Shown here piece after piece: positions 1 through 5,462 of a stretch of DNA of 12,008 bases; the stretch's first letter is position 1, and every line of letters starts with the position of its first letter. The notes under the pieces are model-generated. The model did not search any database. It was not told where the DNA came from and saw only the letters and a program-made list of their open reading frames with translations. Origin of the DNA: Oscillatoria sp. Prado101 (lineage in GTDB: Bacteria > Cyanobacteriota > Cyanobacteriia > Cyanobacteriales > Oscillatoriaceae); the NCBI GenBank assembly GCA_025454445.1, contig JALOOK010000255.1:1-12008 (forward strand). The letters are read 5' to 3'. A program made the translations under genes and the position numbers.

Positions 1-1401
1 GAGCAAGAAATTAAGGTGCTGCGCAGTCTCAACCATCCGGGCATCCCGCACTATCTCGATTGTTTCCAGACGCCGGATGGCTTCTGCATGGTGCAGGAGT
101 ACAAAGACGCGGAATGCTTGGCAACGCGCCGCAGCTTCTGTCCTCAGGAAATTAAGCAAATAGCTGTGGCGGTTTTAGAGATTTTGGTGTACCTGCAAAG
201 TCAGAAACCGCCAGTTATCCACCGGGATATTAAGCCGGAAAATATCTTGGTGGATGAGAAGATGAATGTTTATCTGGTGGATTTTGGCTTTGCCCGCAGC
301 GGCGGTGGGGAAGTCGCCGCCAGCAGTGTGGTGAAGGGAACTTTGGGGTTTATGCCGCCAGAGCAACTGTTCAACCGGCAGCTGACAGAAGCTTCTGATT
401 TGTATGGGTTAGGGGCGGCGCTGATTTGCTCACTCACCGGCACTCATTCCGGTGAGATTGGGAATTTAATTGATGACAGCTATCGCATTCATTTCCAGCA
501 TTTGGTTCCGCCGCTGCAGCGGGGTTGGATGAACTGGCTGGAAAAAATGGTGGAGCCTAAACCTCAAGAGCGCTATCCCAATGCGGCGGCGGCGCTTTTG
601 GCGCTCAAGCCGGTGGATGTCAATCGGTTGCCAAAAGTAAGGTTGAGCAAAAAGATTATGAAATTTACCGCCTCAGAATTTGGCGGAAAAGTGACGCAAA
701 CTATCGGGGTGAGCAACCCGATTCCAGATACAGTGCTGGCGGGAAGGTGGGAAGTGGTTCCGCATGTAAGCGATCCGCCGCACACGCCTTACGATCATGC
801 TTGGATTTCGTTCCAGCCTATGAGGTTTGAGAGCAATCAGGCGGAGTGCAAGATTACGGTGGATACGAGCCGGTTGCGAGCCGGTGAGATTTACTCTCGC
901 CAGATTATATTGCGCACGAATTCCGAGCCTGACACGCACGCGATTGATGTTAAAGTGCAGACTGCTCCTCTTCCAGAACCGCAAAAACTGGCGTATCAGG
1001 CGTATTTTTTTCTGGCTGTGGTGTTCGCTGTGTTCTGCGGTGCCGGTTGTATGCTGGGCTTTAACTCCCCGATAATTGTAGTACCCGGTTTTATCGCTGC
1101 GTTTGCGGCTGTGGATCGGATTTTGACGGCGAGAGCGGCTGGAGTTGAGGTTAATTGGCTTAAGGTTGTGGTTGGGGCTTTATTAGGTCAGATAGCTGGG
1201 GCGGCGGTTTTTGGTGTTTTTTCAGAGAGAGAGAGTTGGGATGTTGTCTTGCTGGTTGGAGGTGTGATTGGTGCTTTGTGTGGGGCAGGGATTTATTCTG
1301 GAATAGATTTATCGTTTCTTTTGTTGGTGTTATTTTTTTGTCTTTTGGCTCCTTTTTTTAGTCTGATTGTTAGGTCTGATAGTGGTATCTATTGGTTTTA
1401 A
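1..1401 (+). CDS. Membrane-bound Ser/Thr protein kinase (kinase 1), 5' end outside window, ended by an internal TAA
   Basis: This is a Hanks-type Ser/Thr kinase that should phosphorylate proteins on the cytoplasmic side of the membrane. The reading frame is open from base 1. By alignment with the paralogue at 2370-3638, about 61 N-terminal residues (glycine loop, catalytic Lys) lie upstream of the window. Visible motifs, numbered from codon 1, are the helix C EQEIKVL at 1-7, HRDIKPEN at 74-81, DFG at 94-96 and GTLGFMPPEQL in the activation segment. After about residue 205 comes a beta-rich, possibly Ig-like region (about 210-320). Then come five hydrophobic segments, starting near residue 329 (YFFLAVVFAVF) and ending with LLLVLFFCLLAPFFSLIV. 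The TAA at 1399-1401 falls inside this membrane domain, and the frame stays open beyond it to 1749. The kinase call is firm; the accessory domain name is uncertain. Confidence 0.9.
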   Translation, partial: EQEIKVLRSLNHPGIPHYLDCFQTPDGFCMVQEYKDAECLATRRSFCPQEIKQIAVAVLEILVYLQSQKPPVIHRDIKPENILVDEKMNVYLVDFGFARSGGGEVAASSVVKGTLGFMPPEQLFNRQLTEASDLYGLGAALICSLTGTHSGEIGNLIDDSYRIHFQHLVPPLQRGWMNWLEKMVEPKPQERYPNAAAALLALKPVDVNRLPKVRLSKKIMKFTASEFGGKVTQTIGVSNPIPDTVLAGRWEVVPHVSDPPHTPYDHAWISFQPMRFESNQAECKITVDTSRLRAGEIYSRQIILRTNSEPDTHAIDVKVQTAPLPEPQKLAYQAYFFLAVVFAVFCGAGCMLGFNSPIIVVPGFIAAFAAVDRILTARAAGVEVNWLKVVVGALLGQIAGAAVFGVFSERESWDVVLLVGGVIGALCGAGIYSGIDLSFLLLVLFFCLLAPFFSLIVRSDSGIYWF

Positions 1402-1749
1402 AATAGTTGGCTAGCTATCCTTGGAACTGGTATTTTTGCCACCGCTTTTGTTCAGATGAGAGAAAGAGGCTTTCAGGCAATAACAACTGCCAAAATACTC
1501 CTACTTACTGCCGGATTAGGGGTTGCGTTAGGAGCCTTGTATCCGCTGATTTTAAATATGGAAAAGTACCTGCCTTATACCCTCTATAAGGGTAGGCTAC
1601 TATCTGACGTACCTCACCTCATCACGATCCCGTTTGCTGCTGTAGCAGTAACGGGCGTTCCCTTAATCTATGGACTTATTTCCCATTTTAAGCGAGCAAG
1701 ACTGATTGCTCGATATCGCCGGGATGAGCTAAATTTGATTAAGCGATAA
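1402..1749 (+). pseudogene. Detached C-terminal membrane part of kinase 1, same frame, after the stop
   Basis: Directly after the TAA the same frame runs on for 115 codons to the TAA at 1747-1749. It reads NSWLAILGTGIFATAFVQM and then three hydrophobic segments: this one, AKILLLTAGLGVALGALYPL, and ITIPFAAVAVTGVPLIYGLI. It closes with a positively charged tail (HFKRARLIARYRRDE). This looks like the missing end of the kinase membrane domain, which would then have eight segments. An ATG at 1456 could start a 97-residue protein, but no Shine-Dalgarno stands before it and it would cut the first hydrophobic segment. I therefore read this as a kinase fragment separated by a nonsense codon. Stop readthrough, a sequencing error, or an independent small membrane protein are the alternatives. 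Confidence 0.6.
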
Positions 1750-1838
1750 GTTGTGGTAAACCCCTCACCCCCTCCCCGCCCACACAAGGGAAGAAGGGGA
1801 GAGAAAAAAGATTCCGGGAATGAACCCCACCCCCCATC

Positions 1839-1862
1839 CCCCTCCCCGCGTGCGGGGAGGGG
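1839..1862. repeat. C-rich/G-rich palindrome (11-bp arms)
   Basis: CCCCTCCCCGC (1839-1849) faces GCGGGGAGGGG (1852-1862) across two bases, so it can form a tight hairpin on either strand. It sits in the context GAACCCCACCCCCCATC, a pattern that recurs around 4373-4432 after the pilin-like gene. This type of dispersed palindrome is common between genes in filamentous cyanobacteria. It carries no coding frame of interest. Confidence 0.8.
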
Positions 1863-1877
1863 AAGTAATACCAAGTT

Positions 1878-1944
1878 GTAGGGTGCGTTCTCTCTCAGGC
1901 ACTCTATTTCTAGAGAGGGATGAAGAGGGGGGAACGCACCCTAC
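1878..1944. repeat. Inverted repeat GTAGGGTGCGTTC / GAACGCACCCTAC
   Basis: Perfect 13-bp arms lie at 1878-1890 and 1932-1944, 41 bases apart. The spacer holds a small internal palindrome, CTCTATTTCTAGAGAG. A further left-arm copy, TTGTAGGGTGCGTTCC, stands alone at 2000-2014. The family resembles widespread cyanobacterial intergenic repeats. No transposase is present, so it is either non-autonomous or simply a structural repeat. Confidence 0.8.
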
Positions 1945-1958
1945 TTCTGGGAGGGGGT

Positions 1959-1979
1959 GCACAGGCGAGACGCCTGTGC
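1959..1979. repeat. GCACAGGCG hairpin
   Basis: Nine-base arms GCACAGGCG (1959-1967) and CGCCTGTGC (1971-1979) flank the loop AGA. A relative with GCACAGGC/GCCTGTGC arms occurs at 8733-8754, so this is a second dispersed hairpin family represented at least twice in the window. Confidence 0.75.
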
Positions 1980-2061
1980 TACGTCGTTTCTTTTGGGAGT
2001 TGTAGGGTGCGTTCCGTCTTGTATTATAACCCAAGTTGTTACTTATAAGTCTAAGCGTCCA

Positions 2062-2255
2062 GATCCCCCCAAACCCCCCTTAAAAAGGGGGGCTTTGAGA
2101 AGACACACTTGTAATAGCAACTTGAGTTATTATAGAGTTTATCATATTAGTGAATTGCTGAAAAACCCGGATATTGCGGAAGGGCCCGCCCCTACAAAGG
2201 GGGGCGAAAGAGAATGTCCCCCCCCCTTTTTTAAGGGGGGGCTAGGGGGGGGATC
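2062..2255. mobile_element. MITE-like element with G/C-run terminal inverted repeats
   Basis: The left end (2062-2093) begins GATCCCCCCAAACCCCCC, then TTAAAAAGGGGGGC. The right end (2218-2255) reads as an imperfect reverse complement: a run of C, then TTTTTTAA, a run of G, CTA, a run of G and ATC. Each end is also a smaller palindrome around TTAAAAA/TTTTTTAA. The roughly 125-base interior is AT-richer and codes for nothing recognisable. The size near 190 bp and matched ends fit a non-autonomous miniature transposable element. Target-site duplications are not clear, so the status of mobile element is an inference. Confidence 0.45.
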
Positions 2256-2310
2256 GATCCTAACTCACTGCTAAGTAGCAAATTTGGTTATATTATGTTA
2301 TTGAACTACT

Positions 2311-2359
2311 GCAATTTCCAATGCCCAATGCCCAATTACCAATGCCCAATTACCAATGG
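2311..2359 (+). repeat. Heptamer tandem array CCAATNN (STRR-type)
   Basis: Seven contiguous 7-base units lie here: GCAATTT, CCAATGC, CCAATGC, CCAATTA, CCAATGC, CCAATTA and CCAATGG. This matches the style of short tandemly repeated heptamers known from cyanobacteria. The last unit overlaps the Shine-Dalgarno of kinase 2 (GGAGA, 2358-2362). The array therefore sits in the 5' leader of that mRNA if the transcript starts upstream. Confidence 0.85.
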
Positions 2360-2362
2360 AGA
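2358..2362 (+). promoter_or_regulatory. Ribosome binding site that fixes the kinase 2 start
   Basis: GGAGA lies seven bases before the GTG at 2370. It supports that GTG over an in-frame ATG at 2295, whose first codons would translate the heptamer array (PMPNYQCPITNG). Confidence 0.7.
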
Positions 2363-2369
2363 AAAGATT

Positions 2370-3638
2370 GTGAGCAATGAATTTCCAGATTTTTCCAACT
2401 ACGGCTATCAAGTAACCCGCGAACTCGGGCACAATCGCGCCGGCGGGCGGGTTACTTACCTCGCTACGGAGATTAACACACAGCAGCAAGTCGTTGTCAA
2501 GCAGTTTCAGTTTGCCCGCAGCGGTGCGAGCTGGTCAGAATATCAGGCGTATGAGCGGGAAATTCAAGTCCTGAAAGGACTGGATAACCCCAGCATTCCC
2601 CGTTACCTGGATTCTTTCCAAACTGCAGCCGGCTTCTGCATGGTGCAGGAATATAAAGATGCGCCGTCGCTGCTTGTGCGTCGCCGGTGGAAACCCCAGG
2701 AAATCAAGCAAATCGCTATGTCGGTACTGGAAATCCTCAAGTACCTGCAAAATCGCATTCCGCCCGTGCTGCACAGGGATTTGAAACCTGATAATATTTT
2801 AGTAGACCGGCAGATGAATGTTTACCTGGTAGATTTTGGGTTTGCCCGCACCGGCGGTGGGGAAGTCGCCGCCAGCAGTGTGGTGAAGGGAACTTTGGGG
2901 TTTATGCCGCCAGAGCAGCTATTTAACCGGCAGCTAACTGCAGCTTCTGATTTATACAGTCTCGGCGCGACGCTGATTTGCTTGCTGACGGGAACAGCTT
3001 CTACGGAAGTGGGCAGTTTAATGGATGATGCCGGTCGAATTCATTTCAAACAGCGGGTGTCGCATCTGAGTGCGGAGTTTGTCAACTGGCTGCAAAAAAT
3101 GGCGGAACCGAACTTTAAAAACCGCTATGCTAGCGCCGCAGAAGCTCAAGACGCCCTCATTCCCCTGGATGTGCTTCGCCCCCCGGAACCCCCAAAATTT
3201 GCGGTGCCGGCATTCCTGGGTTTAGTTGCGATTGGGGCTGTTACCTTGGCGGCTGTAACTTATAATAAACAAGTTGTTCAGCTGGGGGAAACTCAACAGC
3301 CCTCTCCATTAGATCCTAACAGTCAAGTGCTATTTACCTCTGAGCTAAATTCGACAAAGAATTTAGACAATATCTCGCTTCAGGCGAATCGCGTCTATTT
3401 TTATGTGAGCTTTTCTCCTCTGGAGAATCGGGAATATGACAGCGTTTGCCGGATTTTAGATGGGGCGCAACGGGAAGTCTATACAGGGCGAGCCAATTTG
3501 AGGGCGTCAGGGAACCGACTGACGACTTGGTGCTGGTATTATTTTGACAAAAAGGTTGACAAACCGGGCGAGTGGGTGTTTGAGTTTTCTTTAGACGGGC
3601 AAAATATGGTGCAAAAGCATCTGACTGTGTTGCCTTGA
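2370..3638 (+). CDS. Membrane-anchored Ser/Thr protein kinase (kinase 2)
   Basis: Complete 422-residue Hanks-type kinase starting at GTG with GGAGA upstream. The N-lobe carries a glycine loop (ELGHNRAGGRV) and the ATP-binding Lys at residue 44 (VVVKQF). Helix C contains EREIQVL, HRDLKPDN starts at residue 135 (catalytic Asp137), DFG Asp is residue 155, and GTLGFMPPEQL closes the activation segment. All key catalytic residues are present, so it should be active. One hydrophobic segment (about 277-298, FAVPAFLGLVAIGAVTLAAV) separates the cytoplasmic kinase from a roughly 120-residue C-terminal domain. That domain is probably outside the cytoplasm, is beta-rich and has Cys in VCRILDG and TWCWYYFD that could pair; it may act as the sensor. 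It is a close paralogue of kinase 1 only within the kinase domain. Its substrate is unknown. Confidence 0.93.
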   Translation: MSNEFPDFSNYGYQVTRELGHNRAGGRVTYLATEINTQQQVVVKQFQFARSGASWSEYQAYEREIQVLKGLDNPSIPRYLDSFQTAAGFCMVQEYKDAPSLLVRRRWKPQEIKQIAMSVLEILKYLQNRIPPVLHRDLKPDNILVDRQMNVYLVDFGFARTGGGEVAASSVVKGTLGFMPPEQLFNRQLTAASDLYSLGATLICLLTGTASTEVGSLMDDAGRIHFKQRVSHLSAEFVNWLQKMAEPNFKNRYASAAEAQDALIPLDVLRPPEPPKFAVPAFLGLVAIGAVTLAAVTYNKQVVQLGETQQPSPLDPNSQVLFTSELNSTKNLDNISLQANRVYFYVSFSPLENREYDSVCRILDGAQREVYTGRANLRASGNRLTTWCWYYFDKKVDKPGEWVFEFSLDGQNMVQKHLTVLP

Positions 3639-3645
3639 TACCCGG

Positions 3646-3676
3646 TAGAGAGGCGATAAATCGCTGCGCCTCTCTA
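3646..3676. terminator. Hairpin between convergent genes, possible bidirectional terminator
   Basis: TAGAGAGGCG (3646-3655) pairs with CGCCTCTCTA (3667-3676) across an 11-base loop. It begins seven bases after the kinase 2 stop and lies 38 bases beyond the stop of the convergent pilin-like gene. There is no clear T-run on either side, so termination may be weak or factor-assisted. It could equally be a member of a repeat family that settles near gene ends. Confidence 0.5.
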
Positions 3677-3714
3677 GCCCAAATTTCGATGTCGGGGAAA
3701 AGCATCTAGCTGCT

Positions 3715-4320
3715 TTACCTACCTAAATCTCTCCATCCTCTGGGACATTTATCTTCTCCGTTAGATCGAGGTGGGAGAAATGGGGCTATCCTAGGATAAA
3801 CCAAGGTAGATGGTTGAGCTTCTTCGCAAAGAATCGCCCGCGTCGTAATTTGCTTTAATTCTTTGTCTAGGCTGGTATATACTACTCCTATGGAACCTGT
3901 AAGGTTAGGTTCTTTGGGTTTTGCGATGTTGAGAACAGCCTCGAAAGATGGCGCTAACTCTTTAGGGTCATTTGAGGTCTGCACCGGCCCATTAGGTAAA
4001 ATATGGTAGCTATAATTAGAGGGCAGTAGCTTTCTTCTTATCCCGAGTTTATCGATGGGTGCAAATTCACCGCGTTCCACATGGTAGGCTGTCTGCACTC
4101 TGTTTAGATAGTCAATAGTGTGTTGGGCTTCTCTCTGTTTGTTGCATCTGCTTTCATAGCAATAGCAGAAAAAGGGACGGGTGTGCGACGGTAATAACAC
4201 GACACCGGCAACGCAACTGTAAAGGAAAATCCGCACCAGCAGCCCTATCTTAGTAAAGCCGCCAATGTCATTTTTGTTGAGCAAATCTTGCAGCAACTTA
4301 GCTTTCATTTCTACTTTCAC
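3715..4320 (-). CDS. Diverged type IV pilin-like G/H family protein
   Basis: About 201 residues, starting at GTG (4320-4318) with AAGGAGG eight bases upstream (4335-4329); an ATG four codons later (4308) is the alternative. The N-terminus KAKLLQDLLNKNDIGGFTKIGLLV matches the layout of cyanobacterial pilin-like G/H proteins: a basic leader, then G-F-T and a hydrophobic helix. The middle QREAQHTIDYLNRVQTAYHV followed by GEFAPIDKLGI is also typical of the family. Such proteins are minor pilins or pseudopilins processed by PilD and built into type IV pilus or secretion fibres. Here the usual Glu at position 5 of the mature protein is Gly (FTKIG). The helix is followed by an unusual Cys-rich piece (FFCYCYESRC) and the C-terminus is extended. 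Function may be reduced or altered. It stands alone, convergent with kinase 2. Confidence 0.75.
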   Translation of the reverse strand: MKVEMKAKLLQDLLNKNDIGGFTKIGLLVRIFLYSCVAGVVLLPSHTRPFFCYCYESRCNKQREAQHTIDYLNRVQTAYHVERGEFAPIDKLGIRRKLLPSNYSYHILPNGPVQTSNDPKELAPSFEAVLNIAKPKEPNLTGSIGVVYTSLDKELKQITTRAILCEEAQPSTLVYPRIAPFLPPRSNGEDKCPRGWRDLGR

Positions 4321-4372
4321 TGAGGATGCCTCCTTGGGAAACGGGGGGAATTGGGCGTTGCACAATTGCGGG

Positions 4373-4432
4373 ATGAACCCAGCACCCCCAACCTCCTCCC
4401 CGCAGGCGGAGAGGGGGAGTCAGAGAGGGTTT
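4373..4432. repeat. Degenerate copy of the C-rich/G-rich palindrome family
   Basis: GATGAACCCAGCACCCCCAA is followed by CTCCTCCCCGC, AG, GCGGAGAGGGGGAG. This parallels the GAATGAACCCCACCCCCCAT plus CCCCTCCCCGC/GCGGGGAGGGG arrangement at 1818-1862. The arms here are interrupted, suggesting an older copy. Confidence 0.6.
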
Positions 4433-4646
4433 TGGATGAGTGCAAAAAGTTAAATCATCCTTCTACTGTGCAATGCCGATAATTGGGCTGTTTATCTATA
4501 GTTTACCCATGAGTGCCGGGGGTTTGATCACAGGTACAAAAAATTTAACATAGCGGTGCGGCGCGAGGGGAGATCCGGCTGTCGGGGGTGCCGGTGCGGG
4601 GGCGTCGCACAGCAGAAAGATGATGGAAACTTGAAATGGTTTGGGG

Positions 4647-4684
4647 TGCCGGCTTTTGCTTTGAAAACAGGGGCGCTCTCAGGG
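4647..4684. repeat. Dispersed repeat copy A (half copy, left flank of minisatellite)
   Basis: TGCCGGCTTTTGCTTTGAAA followed by ACAGGGGCGCTCTCAGG. Copy B at 4871-4908 has nearly the same bases. This copy stops before the GGTGGGT hairpin seen in copies B, C and D. Together A and B bracket the 21-bp array like direct repeats. Confidence 0.75.
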
Positions 4685-4723
4685 GGTTGGGGGGTGGGTT
4701 TCAAAGTATCTCTACCCAAGAAA

Positions 4724-4870
4724 TGCCGGCAATTTCGCTTGGGGTGCCGGCAATTTCGCTTGGGATGCCGGCAAAAAGGCTTGGGGTGCCGGCAATTTCG
4801 CTTGGGGTGCCGGCAATTTCGCTTGGGGTGCCGGTGAAATGGTTTGCGGTGCCGGCAATTGGGTTTGCGG
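4724..4870. repeat. 21-bp tandem repeat (minisatellite), seven units
   Basis: Contiguous units of 21 bases begin at 4724, 4745, 4766, 4787, 4808, 4829 and 4850, each opening TGCCGG. The commonest unit is TGCCGGCAATTTCGCTTGGG plus a final G or A (four units). Variants have CAAAAAGGC in the third unit, TGAAATGGTTTGCGG in the sixth and CAATTGGGTTTGCGG in the seventh. Divergence concentrated at the right edge suggests expansion from the left and middle. No spacers separate the units, so this is not CRISPR. Confidence 0.92.
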
Positions 4871-4934
4871 TGCCGGCTTTCGTTTTGAACACAGGGGCGC
4901 TCTCAGGTGGGTACGCTCGGCGTACCCACCCTAC
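4871..4934. repeat. Dispersed repeat copy B with GGTGGGTACGC hairpin
   Basis: The copy runs TGCCGGCTTTCGTTTTGAAC, ACAGGGGCGCTCTCA, then GGTGGGTACGC (4906-4916), TCG, GCGTACCCACC (4920-4930) and CTAC. The arms are perfect over 11 bases with a 3-base loop. The first bases double as an eighth, truncated unit of the minisatellite, so the two repeats are physically fused. Confidence 0.8.
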
Positions 4935-4981
4935 TAACACCGTTCCTGTGCTACCTTTACCTATAAAGGAGGGTTAAAAGC

Positions 4982-5293
4982 ATGAATCAAAGACTTGTTG
5001 AATCTCTCGCCCAAATTATTCTATCACTCTCCCAAGAAGAACGTCAACTCCTAGACACCAAAATCGCCCCGCCAGCACCGGCTACTCTCCCCCCATCACT
5101 TCAACAAGAAGTCTTGGATTTAGAAAAGCGCCTGCAAACCTTTGAAAGACAGTATCAGATGTCCTCAGAGGAGTTCTCTCAGCGGTTTCGGGCGGGGGAG
5201 TTAGGAGATGCAATGGATTTTTTTGAGTGGAATGTCTTCTATGAAATGTGGAAGTCTGCCCAAAACCTACTACAAACTTTCGGAAGGGGCTAA
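4982..5293 (+). CDS. Small antitoxin-like protein with repeat-derived C-terminus
   Basis: A 103-residue protein at ATG 4982 with an excellent Shine-Dalgarno (AAGGAGGG) about eight bases upstream. The N-terminus MNQRLVESLAQIILSLSQEE, the central coiled helix (LDLEKRLQTFERQYQ) and the segment MSSEEFSQRFRAGELGDAMD followed by FFEW recall small cyanobacterial proteins that accompany toxin genes. I infer an antitoxin-like role with low confidence. No toxin partner follows: downstream is only repeat DNA and then a convergent gene, so it would be an orphan. The last codons (about LLQTFGRG) and the TAA at 5291-5293 lie inside a CTACTACAAACTTT repeat, so the native C-terminus has probably been replaced. 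Confidence 0.75.
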   Translation: MNQRLVESLAQIILSLSQEERQLLDTKIAPPAPATLPPSLQQEVLDLEKRLQTFERQYQMSSEEFSQRFRAGELGDAMDFFEWNVFYEMWKSAQNLLQTFGRG

Positions 5294-5312
5294 AGCCCTA
5301 CTACAAACTTTT
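5266..5312. repeat. CCTACTACAAACTTT direct repeat with GGGGCTAAAGCCC palindrome
   Basis: CCTACTACAAACTTT occurs at 5266-5280 and again at 5297-5311, with CGGAAGGGGCTAAAGC in between. GGGCTAAAGCCC is a palindrome. The reverse complement of the same block (TGTAGTAGGGCTTTAGCCCC) occurs at 6616-6635. The first copy supplies the final codons of the preceding small gene. Confidence 0.8.
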
Positions 5313-5370
5313 GGCTTTGAAAATAGGGGCGCTCTCCGGTGGGTGACGCGCCCGCGCACCCACCCTACTA
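5313..5370. repeat. Dispersed repeat copy C with imperfect GGTGGGTG hairpin
   Basis: The copy reads GGCTTTGAAAATAGGGGCGC, TCTCC, then GGTGGGTGACGCG (5338-5350) facing CGCGCACCCACC (5353-5364) with one bulged A, ending in CTACTA. It lies directly downstream of the radical SAM gene, whose alternative-frame end is at 5379. Confidence 0.75.
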
Positions 5371-5378
5371 AACTCTCT

Positions 5379-5462
5379 CTAGCCAAATGAAGCGCGAACC
5401 ACTCCTAAAATAGTTGGCCTGTCAAAGCGAGAGAAGGCTCGCATTATTCCAGTAATATTGCA
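5379..5462 (-). pseudogene. Probable out-of-frame C-terminal tail of the radical SAM gene
   Basis: In the frame next to that of the radical SAM protein, starting just after its AICET, the bases read CNITGIMRAFSRFDRPTILG then VVRASFG and stop at TAG (5381-5379). This tail begins with a Cys, is helix-like and ends just before the repeat at 5370. The annotated frame instead ends VQYYWNNASLLSL. I infer that one small indel around 5463-5469 shifted the frame and removed a Cys that probably belonged to a C-terminal Cys cluster. A sequencing error could look the same. Confidence 0.5.

Larger units (their letters stand above)
1750..2369. other. Repeat-rich intergenic region between the two kinases
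   Basis: This 620-base stretch holds no convincing gene. Frames here are short, lack ribosome binding sites and translate low-complexity proline/glycine/arginine runs. It contains a C-rich/G-rich palindrome, a GTAGGGTGCGTT inverted repeat with a third half-copy at 2001-2014, an ACAGGCG hairpin, a MITE-like element and a heptamer array, listed separately. A degraded relative of the C-rich palindrome lies at about 1757-1800. The promoter of kinase 2, if it has its own, should lie here, but I could not place it with confidence. Confidence 0.7.
4321..4981. other. Repeat-filled intergenic region with minisatellite
   Basis: No gene is supported in this 660-base stretch. It contains the pilin gene's Shine-Dalgarno (4329-4335), a C-rich palindrome relative, a 21-bp tandem array flanked by two copies of a dispersed repeat, and the strong Shine-Dalgarno of the next gene (AAGGAGGG, 4967-4974). 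Long open frames on both strands here exist only because 21 is a multiple of three. The 4433-4640 part shows no clear structure beyond G/C-rich GCCGG-containing sequence. Confidence 0.7.

Noticed and set aside
1407..1589. Plus-strand 60-residue ORF after kinase 1
   Set aside because: It overlaps the in-frame continuation of the kinase, has no ribosome site and shows no recognisable protein features.
1957..2274. 105-residue plus-strand ORF in the intergenic repeats
   Set aside because: It reads through the hairpin repeat and the MITE-like ends, giving low-complexity sequence.
2295..2369. Upstream ATG extension of kinase 2
   Set aside because: It would translate the heptamer array, has no ribosome site, and the GTG at 2370 has one.
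4724..4870. Short CRISPR-like array
   Set aside because: The units are contiguous with no unique spacers, and no cas genes are near.
4636..4977. Plus-strand ORF with VPAISLG repeats, and the minus-strand ORF at 4940-4701 with EIAGTPS repeats
   Set aside because: Both arise from the 21-bp tandem array, whose length is a multiple of three. They lack ribosome sites and family features, and run through flanking repeats.
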